DNA from: an uncultured Tabrizicola sp.
GTDB taxonomy: Bacteria; Pseudomonadota; Alphaproteobacteria; Rhodobacterales; Rhodobacteraceae
DNA: 12,016 nt
Assembly (NCBI GenBank): GCA_937858255.1
Contig: CALLZQ010000524.1
Location: 1-12,016, forward strand
Reading direction: 5' to 3'
The position numbers were made by a program, and so were the translations under genes. Positions 1 to 9,265 of the stretch are shown here, piece by piece (positions within the stretch are counted from its first letter, which is position 1; every line of letters begins with the position of its first letter). The notes beneath the pieces were generated by a model. That model was given only the letters and a program-made list of their open reading frames with translations. It made no database searches and had not been told where the DNA came from.

Positions 1-1
1 C

Positions 2-685
2 GTGCTGGTCAGCCCCAACAACCCCGGCGGCGTCGAATACCCGGCCGAGCCCCTCCCCGCCTTCCGTGATCTGGCGCGCGAACACGATCTGGCGCTGATC
101 GTCGACGAGACCTATCGCGATTTCGACAGCCGCCATTCCGTTGAACTGGGTGGCCGCCCGCATGACCTTTTCACCGACCCGGACTGGGATCAGGTGCTGA
201 TCCAGCTTTACAGCTTTTCCAAGGCTTACCGGCTGACCGGGCACCGGGTGGGCGCGATCACCGCCTCGCCCGCGCGTCTGGCCGAGGTCGAGAAATTCCT
301 CGACACCGTGGCGATCTGCCCGGGCCAACTCGGCCAGATCGCCGCGCTTTGGGGGATGCGCAATCTTGATCAATGGGTGGCCGGAGAGCGCGATGAAATC
401 CTGACCCGCCGTCGCGCGATGGTTGAGGGCTTTGCCACGCTACAGGGCTGGCGCCTCTTGGGCTGCGGCGCCTATTTCGCCTATGTCGAACATCCCTATG
501 ACATCGCCTCTGATGTCCTGTGCAAGCGCTTTGTGGGTGAACTGTCGCTGTTGATGCTGCCCGGCACGATGTTCCAGCCTGCGGGATCAGCCGAAGGCAA
601 ACGCCAGATCCGCATCGCCTTTGCCAATGTCGATGCGGCGGGGATTGCCGAACTCTTCCGCCGCCTCGCTGCCTTCCGGCCCTAG
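2..685 (+). CDS. Class I/II pyridoxal-phosphate aminotransferase, 3' part only
   Basis: This is the C-terminal 227 residues of a fold-type I aminotransferase; the gene enters from beyond the left edge. Family members are usually about 390 residues, so roughly 40% is missing. Visible are the SPNNPGG motif (residues 4-10 of the fragment), DETY (35-38), whose Asp and Tyr contact the cofactor, the SFSKAYRLTGHRVG block with the PLP-binding Lys at 74, and RIAFAN near the C-terminus with the Arg that binds the substrate carboxylate. The enzyme would be cytoplasmic and transfer an amino group between an amino acid and a 2-oxo acid. The substrate (aspartate, aromatic, methionine or other) cannot be told from this part. 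The GTG at position 2 is an internal Val codon and not a start. A GC-rich hairpin follows the stop codon before the next gene. Confidence 0.93.
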   Translation: MLVSPNNPGGVEYPAEPLPAFRDLAREHDLALIVDETYRDFDSRHSVELGGRPHDLFTDPDWDQVLIQLYSFSKAYRLTGHRVGAITASPARLAEVEKFLDTVAICPGQLGQIAALWGMRNLDQWVAGERDEILTRRRAMVEGFATLQGWRLLGCGAYFAYVEHPYDIASDVLCKRFVGELSLLMLPGTMFQPAGSAEGKRQIRIAFANVDAAGIAELFRRLAAFRP

Positions 686-692
686 GGCCGCG

Positions 693-715
693 CGCCCCCG
701 CTTGCCGCGGGGGCG
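693..715 (+). terminator. GC-rich hairpin after the aminotransferase gene, weak terminator candidate
   Basis: A perfect 9-bp stem (CGCCCCCGC at 693-701 with GCGGGGGCG at 707-715) closes a 5-nt loop eight bases past the aminotransferase stop codon. No T-run follows directly; the nearest is TTTTTT about 27 bases later, just before the next ribosome binding site. It may terminate weakly, or only stabilise the 3' end of the upstream message, so read-through into the folding-factor gene is possible. Confidence 0.4.
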
Positions 716-761
716 GTTAGGCCGTAGACAGGCGCAAACCCGTTTTTTCAAAGGGCAAGTC

Positions 762-2630
762 ATGGCCAAAGACCACGAAGATACCCCCCGCAAGAAGGGC
801 AAGGGCAGCCAGATCATCGTCTACGGTCTGATGGCCATGCTGGTGGCGGGCCTTGGCGGCTTTGGCATCACCAATTTCTCGGGCGGGGCTACGGCGATCG
901 GTCGGGTGGGCGAGCGCGAGATTACCACGACCAAATATGCCCGCGCCCTGCAATCGGAACTTCAGGCGATGACGGCGCAATTCGGCACCAACATCACCCT
1001 GTCACAGGCCCAGCAACTGGGCGTGGACCGCCGGGTGCTGGCGGGCCTTGTTTCGCAGGCGGCGCTGGACAATGCGGCGGCACAGGCCGGGCTGTCGGTC
1101 GGCGATCAGGCGGTGGCCGACCAGATCGTCAAGACCCCGGCCTTTCAGGGCACCGCAGGCGGCTTTGACCGCGAGACCTATCGTTTCGCGCTGGACCGCG
1201 CCAATCTGACGCAATCGGAATTTGAGGCCGATCTGCGCGCCGATCTGACCCGGCAACTTTTGACCGGGGCGGTTGCGGGGGGCTTTGCCGCACCTGACGC
1301 AGCGGTGGACAGTTTCTACAACTGGGTGGCCGAGCGGCGCGGTTTCTCGCTGTTGCAACTGACCGAGGGCGACCTGGCCTCGCCCCTCCCCGCCCCGACC
1401 GAGGATGATCTGAAAGCCTATCACGAGGCCAATATCGCCCGTTTCACCGCGCCCGAGGCCAAGCGCATCACCTATGTCGCGCTGTTGCCCGATGACATCG
1501 CCGGCGATCAGACGGTGGAGGATGAGACCCTGCGCCGCCTTTATGACGAACGGATTGACGAATTCGTGCAGCCGGAAAAGCGGCTGGTCGAGCGGCTGGT
1601 CTACCCCTCGCAGGCCGAGGCCGAGGCGGCAAAGGCCCGGCTGGATGCGGGTGAGAGCTTTGAGACGCTGGTGGCCGACCGGGACCTGACGCTTGACGAT
1701 ATCGACCTTGGCGATGTGGCCGAGGGCGATCTGGGCGCCGCGGGTGCGGCGATTTTCGCGCTGGAAGGCCCGGGCGTTGTCGGGCCGCTGGACAGCGATT
1801 TTGGCCCGGCGCTGTTTCGTATGAATGCGATCCTCGCCGCACAGGAAGTCAGCTTTGACGAGGCAAAGCCCGATCTGGCGGTCGAGATCCAGACCGATGC
1901 CGCCCGTCGTGCCATTGCCGACAAGGTGGATGCCATCGACGATTCGCTGGCCGGTGGCGCCACGCTGGAGGATTTGGCCAAGGAACAGGGCATGACGCTG
2001 GCGACGCTCGATTTCGTCGCAGACGACGATTCGCCCGAGGGCATGGCCGCCTACCCGAAGTTCCGCGAGGCTGCCACCGCCCTGGCCGAGGGCGATTTCC
2101 CCGAGGCGGTGCTGCTGGATGACGGCGGCGTTGTGGCGCTGCGGCTTGAAGAGATCGTGCCCCCTGCCCCGATCCCGTTTGAAACCGCCCGCCCCGCTGT
2201 CGAAACCGCCTGGCAGGCCGATGCGCTGGCCAAGTCGCTGGCAGAGCGTGCCATCGAGATCAAGGCCGCGGTCGAGGGCGGTCAGTCGCTGGGCGCCTTT
2301 GGCATTGTCGAGCGCACCGCCCAGATCGCGCGTGAGGGATTTGTCGAGGGCGCGCCGCCCGCGCTGATGGAGGCGGTCTTTGTCATGTCCCCCGGCGAGT
2401 TGCGGGTGATCGAGGGCCCGGGCTTTACCGGCGTTCTGCGGCTGGACGAGATTACCGCCGCCGAGACCGAGGGCGAAGATGCCCAGACCATGCGCGAGGC
2501 GCTCGCCCTGCAAATCGAGCAGGCCATCTCGCAAGATGCCCTGGCCATTTTCTCGGATGCGATGACCAAGGATGCCGGGCTGGTGCTCGATCAGGCCGTG
2601 ATCAACGCCGTCCACGCCAATTTCAACTAA
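762..2630 (+). CDS. Membrane-anchored SurA/PpiD-type peptidyl-prolyl isomerase family protein
   Basis: This 622-residue protein matches the PpiD-like folding factors of alphaproteobacteria. A short basic cytoplasmic tail is followed by one membrane segment (about 18-36) and a long periplasmic part. Residues about 50-200 resemble the SurA N-terminal chaperone domain, and about 273-357 resemble a parvulin domain (ERLVYPSQAEAEAAK, then GDLGAAGAAIFAL). The catalytic His normally found at the start of parvulin (RHIL) is replaced (ERLV) and the middle of the domain is shortened, so a holdase role on newly exported proteins is likelier than isomerase activity. ATG 762 is chosen because an AAAGGG Shine-Dalgarno lies about 7 bases upstream and the membrane anchor then sits where expected. 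An in-frame ATG at 621 lies inside the aminotransferase and gives an implausible extension. The stop codon is only 20 bases before trpE, suggesting cotranscription. Confidence 0.88.
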   Translation: MAKDHEDTPRKKGKGSQIIVYGLMAMLVAGLGGFGITNFSGGATAIGRVGEREITTTKYARALQSELQAMTAQFGTNITLSQAQQLGVDRRVLAGLVSQAALDNAAAQAGLSVGDQAVADQIVKTPAFQGTAGGFDRETYRFALDRANLTQSEFEADLRADLTRQLLTGAVAGGFAAPDAAVDSFYNWVAERRGFSLLQLTEGDLASPLPAPTEDDLKAYHEANIARFTAPEAKRITYVALLPDDIAGDQTVEDETLRRLYDERIDEFVQPEKRLVERLVYPSQAEAEAAKARLDAGESFETLVADRDLTLDDIDLGDVAEGDLGAAGAAIFALEGPGVVGPLDSDFGPALFRMNAILAAQEVSFDEAKPDLAVEIQTDAARRAIADKVDAIDDSLAGGATLEDLAKEQGMTLATLDFVADDDSPEGMAAYPKFREAATALAEGDFPEAVLLDDGGVVALRLEEIVPPAPIPFETARPAVETAWQADALAKSLAERAIEIKAAVEGGQSLGAFGIVERTAQIAREGFVEGAPPALMEAVFVMSPGELRVIEGPGFTGVLRLDEITAAETEGEDAQTMREALALQIEQAISQDALAIFSDAMTKDAGLVLDQAVINAVHANFN

Positions 2631-2650
2631 GCCCTGACGAAAGCCCGACG

Positions 2651-4162
2651 ATGACCACCCTTTCCCCCGCCTTCCCCGAATTTGAGCGCAACTGGGCCGA
2701 GGGGAAGAACCAGTTGGTCTGGGCACGTCTGGCCGCCGACCTCGACACCCCGGTCAGCCTGATGCTGAAACTGGGCGAGGCGCGGCAAGATACCTTCATG
2801 CTGGAAAGCGTGACGGGGGGCGAGGTGCGCGGGCGCTATTCCATCGTCGGGATGAAGCCCGATCTGATCTGGCCCTGCCGGGGCACGGGATCCGAGATCA
2901 ACCGCGAGGCGCGGTTCGATGCCAATGCCTTTGCGCCGCTGGAGGGCCACCCCCTCGACACGCTGCGGGCGCTGATCGCCGAATGCGCCATCGAGATGCC
3001 CGAGGGGTTGCCTGCGGTTTCGGCCGGTCTCTTTGGCTATCTCGGCTATGACATGATCCGTCTGGTCGAACATCTGCCCAATGTGAACCCCGACCCGATT
3101 GGCCTGCCCGATGCCGTGCTGATGCGCCCCTCGGTCATTGCCGTGCTGGATGGCGTCAAGGGTGAGGTAACGCTGGTCGCCCCCGCTTGGGCCGGTTCGG
3201 GCCAATCGGCGCGCGCGGCCTATGCGCAGGCCGCCGAGCGGGTGATGGATGCCCTGCGCGATCTGGACCGCGCCCCGGCGGCGCAGCGCGATCTGGGCGA
3301 GGTCGCGCCGGTGGGCGAGGCGGTGTCCAACTTTACCAAGGACGGCTACAAGGCCGCGGTGGAAAAGGCCAAGGATTACATCCGCGCCGGTGACATCTTT
3401 CAGGTCGTCCCCAGCCAACGCTGGGCGCAGCGCTTTGAACTGCCGCCCTTTGCACTTTACCGCAGCCTGCGGCGGACCAACCCCTCGCCCTTCATGTTCT
3501 TTTTCAACTTTGGCGGCTTTCAGGTCATCGGCGCCAGCCCCGAGATCCTCGTGCGCCTGCGCGAGGGTGAGGTGACAGTGCGCCCCATCGCCGGCACCCG
3601 CCCGCGCGGCGCCACACCGGAAGAGGACAAGGCGCTGGAGGCCGATCTGCTGGCCGACAAAAAGGAACTGGCCGAGCATCTGATGCTGCTTGATCTGGGC
3701 CGCAACGATGTGGGCCGCGTCGCCCGTGTCGGCACTGTCCGCCCGACCGAAAAGTTCATTATCGAGCGTTACAGCCACGTCATGCATATCGTCTCGAACG
3801 TGGTCGGCCAGATCAATGAGGGCGAAGATGCGCTTTCCGCCCTGCTTGCCGGTCTGCCGGCGGGCACGGTCTCGGGCGCGCCCAAGGTGCGGGCGATGGA
3901 AATCATCGACGAGCTGGAGCCAGAAAAGCGCGGCGTCTATGGCGGCGGCGTCGGCTATTTCGCCGCCAACGGCGAGATGGATTTCTGCATCGCGCTGCGC
4001 ACCTCGGTGTTGAAGGATGACACGCTCTATATTCAGGCGGGGGGCGGCGTCGTCTATGACAGCGACCCCGAGGCAGAGTTTCAGGAAACCGTCAACAAAT
4101 CCCGCGCCCTGCGCCGCGCCGCCGAGGATGCGGGCCTGTTTGCCCGCCGCGGCAACGCCTGA
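2651..4162 (+). CDS. trpE: Anthranilate synthase component I
   Basis: TrpE converts chorismate and ammonia (or glutamine, through the TrpG subunit) to anthranilate and pyruvate, the first committed step of tryptophan synthesis in the cytoplasm. The 503-residue length is normal. The N-terminal region carries the LES element (51-53) and GRYSIVG (61-67), the area of the family's tryptophan feedback site. The C-terminal chorismate-binding domain (about 225-490) has PIAGTRPRG (312-320), LLDLGRNDVGRV (346-357), ERYSHVMHIVSNVVG (372-386), PAGTVSGAPK (403-412), GVYGGGVGYF (428-437) and the IALRT block (447-451), all intact. The start ATG has only a poor Shine-Dalgarno and lies 20 bases after the upstream gene, so translation may depend partly on the preceding gene. 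No trpG, trpD or trpC follows; an intrinsic terminator comes seven bases after the stop, so the rest of the pathway must be encoded elsewhere. Confidence 0.97.
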   Translation: MTTLSPAFPEFERNWAEGKNQLVWARLAADLDTPVSLMLKLGEARQDTFMLESVTGGEVRGRYSIVGMKPDLIWPCRGTGSEINREARFDANAFAPLEGHPLDTLRALIAECAIEMPEGLPAVSAGLFGYLGYDMIRLVEHLPNVNPDPIGLPDAVLMRPSVIAVLDGVKGEVTLVAPAWAGSGQSARAAYAQAAERVMDALRDLDRAPAAQRDLGEVAPVGEAVSNFTKDGYKAAVEKAKDYIRAGDIFQVVPSQRWAQRFELPPFALYRSLRRTNPSPFMFFFNFGGFQVIGASPEILVRLREGEVTVRPIAGTRPRGATPEEDKALEADLLADKKELAEHLMLLDLGRNDVGRVARVGTVRPTEKFIIERYSHVMHIVSNVVGQINEGEDALSALLAGLPAGTVSGAPKVRAMEIIDELEPEKRGVYGGGVGYFAANGEMDFCIALRTSVLKDDTLYIQAGGGVVYDSDPEAEFQETVNKSRALRRAAEDAGLFARRGNA

Positions 4163-4168
4163 TCGGGG

Positions 4169-4196
4169 GCGGGCCGCTCGCGCCCGCTCTTTTTTT
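4169..4196 (+). terminator. Rho-independent terminator after trpE
   Basis: A 6-bp GC stem (GCGGGC at 4169-4174, GCCCGC at 4182-4187) with a 7-nt loop is followed by CTC and a run of seven Ts (4190-4196). Its position seven bases past the trpE stop fits the end of the folding factor-trpE transcript and separates it from the protease gene. Confidence 0.85.
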
Positions 4197-4227
4197 CTCA
4201 CAAGGCTTTTACGGCGCGTAACAGGGT

Positions 4228-4271
4228 TTGCATTGCAATCCCCGGCGCCCAGATAAAGACTGCACTATATT
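4228..4271 (+). promoter_or_regulatory. Likely promoter region of the Do protease gene, boxes uncertain
   Basis: The trpE terminator upstream means the protease gene needs its own promoter in 4197-4303, the most AT-rich stretch nearby. Candidate elements are TTGCAT (4228-4233) paired with GATAAA (4252-4257, 18-bp spacer), or a TATATT (4266-4271) that lacks a good -35 box at the usual distance. Do-type proteases are often under envelope-stress or heat-shock sigma factors, but I cannot match a specific stress-promoter consensus here. Treat the region as supported by context and the exact boxes as a guess. Confidence 0.3.
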
Positions 4272-4319
4272 CCGGGGCATGGTTTCGGCCTGCCCCGCAG
4301 AGAACAGAGGAGTTCGGGA

Positions 4320-5798
<1,479 letters not shown>

Positions 5799-5816
5799 GC
5801 CGCGACCATGATGAGG

Positions 5817-5848
5817 AAAGGCCCGGGGCATCGCGCTCCGGGCTTTTT
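5817..5848. terminator. Intrinsic terminator between the convergent protease and HD-hydrolase genes
   Basis: The stem GCCCGG (5821-5826) with CCGGGC (5838-5843) extends inward by up to three further pairs including a G-U, and is followed on the + strand by TTTTT (5844-5848). It is a good terminator for the protease. Read from the other strand the hairpin is followed only by CTTTCC, so it may also stop the convergent HD-hydrolase transcript, less efficiently. Confidence 0.8.
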
Positions 5849-5860
5849 CATATGCTGACG

Positions 5861-6511
5861 TCAGAACCCAGAGATTTCGCGCAGCATCTGATCCCGAAAC
5901 TGCCGCAGAAAAACCGTCCGTTCCGCCGCAATACGCCGCCCCTCGACAGTCTGCATGGTATCGGCCAGGCGAAAGAGCTTCACCTCCAGATGATCGAGCG
6001 CATAGGCCTTGTCATCCAGCGCGCGCCCCTCGGCCAGGGGATCATCGGGGTGGAACAGCGCGCGGCCAAGCGCGCCTGATACGGCAAACATCCGTGCAAG
6101 ACCGATGGCCCCCAGCGCCTCCAGCCGGTCGGCATCCTGCAAGGCCCGGGCCTCGGGCGTCTTGGGCGCGATGCCGGCGGAAAAGCTATGGGCCTCAATG
6201 GCATGGGTCACGATGGCGCGGCGTTCTGGTGGCCAACCCTCCGCCGCCAGCCAATCCCCGGCCCGCGCAGCCGAGAGGCGCGAGGCCATGGCCCGGTTTG
6301 GCGCATCCTTGGGCAGGTTCACCAGATCATGCAGGATCGCGGCGATGTCGAGCGCCCCTGCGTCATGCGGCCCCTCTGCTGCCGCAAATCGCGCCGCGAC
6401 CGCCCTCACCCGCGCAATATGGCCCAAGTCATGCGCGGCATCCGCCTGCCCCTGCCATTCGGCCCGCAGAAAGGCCAAGGCCCGCGCGGCAGAGGGCTCG
6501 GCCCCGCTCAC
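5861..6511 (-). CDS. HD-domain metal-dependent phosphohydrolase of unknown substrate
   Basis: This 216-residue cytoplasmic protein has the HD-superfamily metal-binding pattern: His31 (DLGHIARV), His61-Asp62 (AAILHDLVN), further His at 103 and 108 (VTHAIEAHSF) and the distal Asp in LQDADRLEALGAIG (about 126-128). This resembles the small YedJ-like HD hydrolases, which act on nucleotide or phosphate-ester substrates; the substrate here cannot be predicted. The start is GTG 6511, whose first base overlaps the upstream lipoprotein stop to give GTGA, implying translational coupling. The C-terminal half (about 145-216) is helical and charged. I see no second domain and no missing metal ligand. Confidence 0.87.
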   Translation of the reverse strand: MSGAEPSAARALAFLRAEWQGQADAAHDLGHIARVRAVAARFAAAEGPHDAGALDIAAILHDLVNLPKDAPNRAMASRLSAARAGDWLAAEGWPPERRAIVTHAIEAHSFSAGIAPKTPEARALQDADRLEALGAIGLARMFAVSGALGRALFHPDDPLAEGRALDDKAYALDHLEVKLFRLADTMQTVEGRRIAAERTVFLRQFRDQMLREISGF

Positions 6512-7056
6512 AACCGGTCCCGGTCGGCGGCGACAATGCCCAATTCCCGCGCCGCCGCCAGCGAAAGTTGCGGGCTGTCGAGGCCCCGGTCGATCTGATA
6601 GCGATGCACCGCATCGCGGGTCTGGCCGTCCAGCGCCCCCGTCACCGGCAACAGATAATAGCCCCGCGCCTTCAGCGCCCGTTGCAGTGTCGCCACAAAC
6701 TCAACCGTCCAATCCGCCGCACAGGGGGCACGGAACCAGATCTCCTCGCGCTCTTGCACGATGCGCTGATGGGTCTCGCTGCGGAAACTGGCCGGCGCGA
6801 TCACGGCACCATCCGGCCCCAGACGCTCGGGCGAGACCATGACCTGCTCGGTCACCGTCTCGACCACCATCGGCGTGATATCCGAGGCCCAGCAGGCGCC
6901 CTCGGGCCCCTTGGGCGGGCCCGGACGGTCAAGCCGGATCAGTTCGGCGGCAAGATCGGCCCGCGCTGGTGCCTCGGGCACAGGTCTGCCTGCCGTCGTG
7001 CAGGCGCTGGCCAGCATCAGACCGGCAATCAGAATCGGAAAGGTCTTGCGCGTCAT
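6508..7056 (-). CDS. Predicted lipoprotein with C-terminal peptidoglycan-binding domain
   Basis: Starting at ATG 7056 gives a 182-residue product with a typical lipoprotein signal: basic MTRK, a hydrophobic core and LASAC, with Cys19 as the likely lipidated residue (the -3 position is Ala, slightly off consensus). The C-terminal part (about 125-175) resembles a PG_binding_1 domain, with LQRALKARGYY and TGALDGQTRDAVHRYQ. Two further Cys occur in GACWASD and APCAADW and could form a disulfide in the periplasm. The protein probably sits on a membrane facing the cell wall; no enzyme domain is visible, so a structural or anchoring role is the simplest inference. A longer in-frame reading from 7128 puts 24 unlikely residues before the signal peptide. 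The gene is coupled by a 4-base overlap to the HD hydrolase. Confidence 0.82.
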   Translation of the reverse strand: MTRKTFPILIAGLMLASACTTAGRPVPEAPARADLAAELIRLDRPGPPKGPEGACWASDITPMVVETVTEQVMVSPERLGPDGAVIAPASFRSETHQRIVQEREEIWFRAPCAADWTVEFVATLQRALKARGYYLLPVTGALDGQTRDAVHRYQIDRGLDSPQLSLAAARELGIVAADRDRL

Positions 7057-7057
7057 G

Positions 7058-7120
7058 CTGCCCGTAATCTCTGCCCCGCTAGGGCGAAAAATGCCGCGCC
7101 CGGGGTTCTGACGGGCAGAG
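7058..7120 (-). repeat. Competing inverted repeats in the lipoprotein gene leader
   Basis: Read on the - strand, CTCTGCCCGT (7120-7111) can pair over 8 bases with GGGCAGAG (7076-7069) or over 8 bases with ACGGGCAG (7065-7058). The latter lies one base before the start ATG and covers the only GG-rich sequence that could serve as ribosome binding site. The two pairings exclude each other. Whether the transcript begins far enough upstream to contain the first arm is not known. Confidence 0.35.
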
Positions 7121-7122
7121 TA

Positions 7123-7135
7123 GCGCAATTTGCGC
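7123..7135. repeat. 13-bp palindrome in the divergent intergenic region
   Basis: GCGCAA and TTGCGC flank a single central T, forming a perfect odd-length palindrome between two divergently transcribed units. It could be an operator for a dimeric regulator, but I do not recognise it as a known binding site, and only one copy is present. Confidence 0.25.
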
Positions 7136-7146
7136 GCCCGGCCTAG

Positions 7147-7610
<464 letters not shown>

Positions 7611-7611
<1 letters not shown>

Positions 7612-8318
7612 TGCCTGCGCGTCTTGCGCCGCTGGTGCTGCTCGGCACTCTCTGGGCCGGGACGGGTGCCGTGGCGCAAGAGATCGTCTCAGCCCGGCTG
7701 ATCGCCCCGACCGAACGCTATGATCATGGCGTTCTGGGCGATGCGGTTGAATGGGGCGGGCTGGAGATAGGGCTGCGCGACGGGCAGCGCCTGCGCTTTA
7801 CCCTGCCGGAAACCCGGGTGTTTGAGGATGTGACCGCCCGTCTGGGCGATTTCGATGGTGACGGGCAGCCCGAGGTGATGGTGGTTGAGACCGAGATCGC
7901 CCGGGGCGCCGCCCTTGCCATCTATGATGCCAAGGGCCGCCGGGCCGCAACCCCGCCCATCGGCCAGACCCATCGCTGGCTGGCCCCCGCGGGCTGGGGC
8001 GATTTCGACGGCGATGGCAGGATCGAGATTGCCTATATCGACCGCCCGCATCTGGCCCGCGAACTGGTGTTCCTGCGGCTCGAGGCGGGGCGACTGACCG
8101 AAGTTTCGCGCAGTGCCGGCTATACCAATCACCGGATCGGCATGGATTTCATCGCCGGCGGCAGCCGCGATTGCGGCGACGGGGCCGAACTGGTGCTGGC
8201 CGATGCCGGGTGGCAGAACGTGCTGACGCTGCGGCTTGGCCCCAAGGGGCCCGAGGTGACGCAAAGCCGCCCGCTACGCCAGTTGCGCGACTTTGACCGC
8301 GCCCGTACCTGCCCCTGA
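7611..8318 (+). CDS. Exported FG-GAP/VCBS-repeat protein with calcium-loop motifs
   Basis: A 235-residue protein with a clear signal peptide (hydrophobic core about 8-20, cleavage probably after AVA at residue 22). Two DFDGDG loops (residues 80-85 and 131-136) sit in FG-GAP/VCBS-like blades: LGDFDGDGQPEVMVVE and WGDFDGDGRIEIAYID. Such DxDxDG loops bind calcium in integrin-like propeller repeats. A third, degenerate repeat, SRDCGDGAELVLAD, covers about 185-198. Cys188 and Cys234 may form a disulfide. With so few repeats the protein would be a partial propeller or a small beta domain; its ligand is unknown. The ATG overlaps the ferredoxin stop by one base and has no strong Shine-Dalgarno of its own, so it is probably translated by coupling. 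The unit ends at the shared terminator just downstream. Confidence 0.88.
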
Positions 8319-8339
8319 CGTGCCTGCCCCTGACCCGAT

Positions 8340-8369
8340 AAAAAAGGCCGGTGCTTCCACCGGCCTTTT
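8340..8369. terminator. Bidirectional intrinsic terminator between convergent genes
   Basis: A perfect 8-bp stem (GGCCGGTG 8346-8353, CACCGGCC 8358-8365) with a CTTC loop is flanked by AAAAAA on the left (8340-8345) and TTTT on the right (8366-8369). It can therefore terminate the + strand FG-GAP transcript, and equally the - strand hflC transcript, where the A-run reads as six Us. Confidence 0.92.
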
Positions 8370-8386
8370 GTCTTACGCGATACCGA

Positions 8387-9265
8387 TTATTGTCCGGGTT
8401 CGGGCGCCCGTTCGGACCGCAGATATTCAAAGAACTCGCTATCCGGCTGCATGACGATCGAGGAATTGCCCGATTGCAGCGCCCGCTCATACGAGGTCAG
8501 CGAGCGGGTAAAGGCAAAGAACTCAGGATCGCGGCCAAAGGCCTCGGCATAGATGGCATTGCGTTCGGCATCGGCCTCACCGCGCACCACCTCGGCCTGA
8601 CGGCGGGCGTCCGAGGTCAGTTCGACCACGGTCCGGTCCGCCGCCGCCCGCACGCGCTGCGCCGCTTCGCCACCACGGGCGATTTCATCGGCGGCCTCAC
8701 GCTCGCGCTCGGCCCGCATCCGGGCAAAGGTGGCCGAGAGGTTCTGATCCGGCAGGTCGGTGCGGGTCAGACGCACGTCGATGATCTCGACCCCCAGCGC
8801 CGCCGATTCCTGACGGGCCCGGTCACGGATCTGGTTCATCAGCGAGGTCCGATCCTCGGACAGTACCCGGTTCGAGGGCACCGAACCCAGCACTTCGCGG
8901 ATGGCCGCATTCAGGATGCGGTCCAGACGGGTCTGCGCGGCATCAATGCCCCCCGCGCCCACCGCCTCGCGGAAGTCGATCAGATTGACGATCCGCCAGC
9001 GGGCAAAGGCGTCAACCACCAGACGGCGGTCGTCCAGCGGCGTGACCTCCAACGGCTGCGCCTGAAGCCCGAGGATACGGTCGTCATAGCTGACAACCTC
9101 TTGGATCAGCGGGATCTTGAAGCCAAGTCCCGGATCCTCTTTGACCTGCTTGACCTGCCCGAATTGCAGGACCAGCACCTTTTCGCGTTCATCGACGATA
9201 AAGACCGAGGACAGCACCGTCGCCGCGACGACCGCCACGACGGGAAGAATGATCTGGGTTTTCAT
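8387..9265 (-). CDS. hflC: FtsH protease modulator HflC
   Basis: HflC is an SPFH/prohibitin-family inner-membrane protein that assembles with HflK around FtsH and modulates its proteolysis. The 292-residue product has one N-terminal membrane segment (about 4-24), then the SPFH domain in the periplasm, beginning near DEREKVLVLQFGQV and containing DPGLGFKIPLI and the DARRQAEVVRGEADAERNAIYAEAF helical region near the C-terminus. The start ATG 9265 shares one base with the hflK stop (TGATG); a GGAG ribosome binding site inside the hflK end (9275-9272) lies six bases upstream. The length is usual. It is the last gene of the - strand group and ends at the bidirectional terminator. Confidence 0.96.
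   Translation of the reverse strand: MKTQIILPVVAVVAATVLSSVFIVDEREKVLVLQFGQVKQVKEDPGLGFKIPLIQEVVSYDDRILGLQAQPLEVTPLDDRRLVVDAFARWRIVNLIDFREAVGAGGIDAAQTRLDRILNAAIREVLGSVPSNRVLSEDRTSLMNQIRDRARQESAALGVEIIDVRLTRTDLPDQNLSATFARMRAEREREAADEIARGGEAAQRVRAAADRTVVELTSDARRQAEVVRGEADAERNAIYAEAFGRDPEFFAFTRSLTSYERALQSGNSSIVMQPDSEFFEYLRSERAPEPGQ

Noticed and set aside
1002..2726. 574-codon open frame on the - strand opposite the PpiD-like gene
   Set aside because: It is antisense to a well-supported gene; its Gly/Arg/His/Gln-rich translation is typical of open frames produced by high third-position GC.
2627..4201. 524-codon open frame on the - strand opposite trpE
   Set aside because: trpE has intact family motifs on the + strand; the antisense frame has no recognisable domain and shadow-like composition.
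6009..7146. Long + strand open frames opposite the HD hydrolase and lipoprotein genes
   Set aside because: They are Pro/Arg/Ala-rich shadows; the - strand genes have HD motifs, a lipoprotein signal and a coupled overlap.
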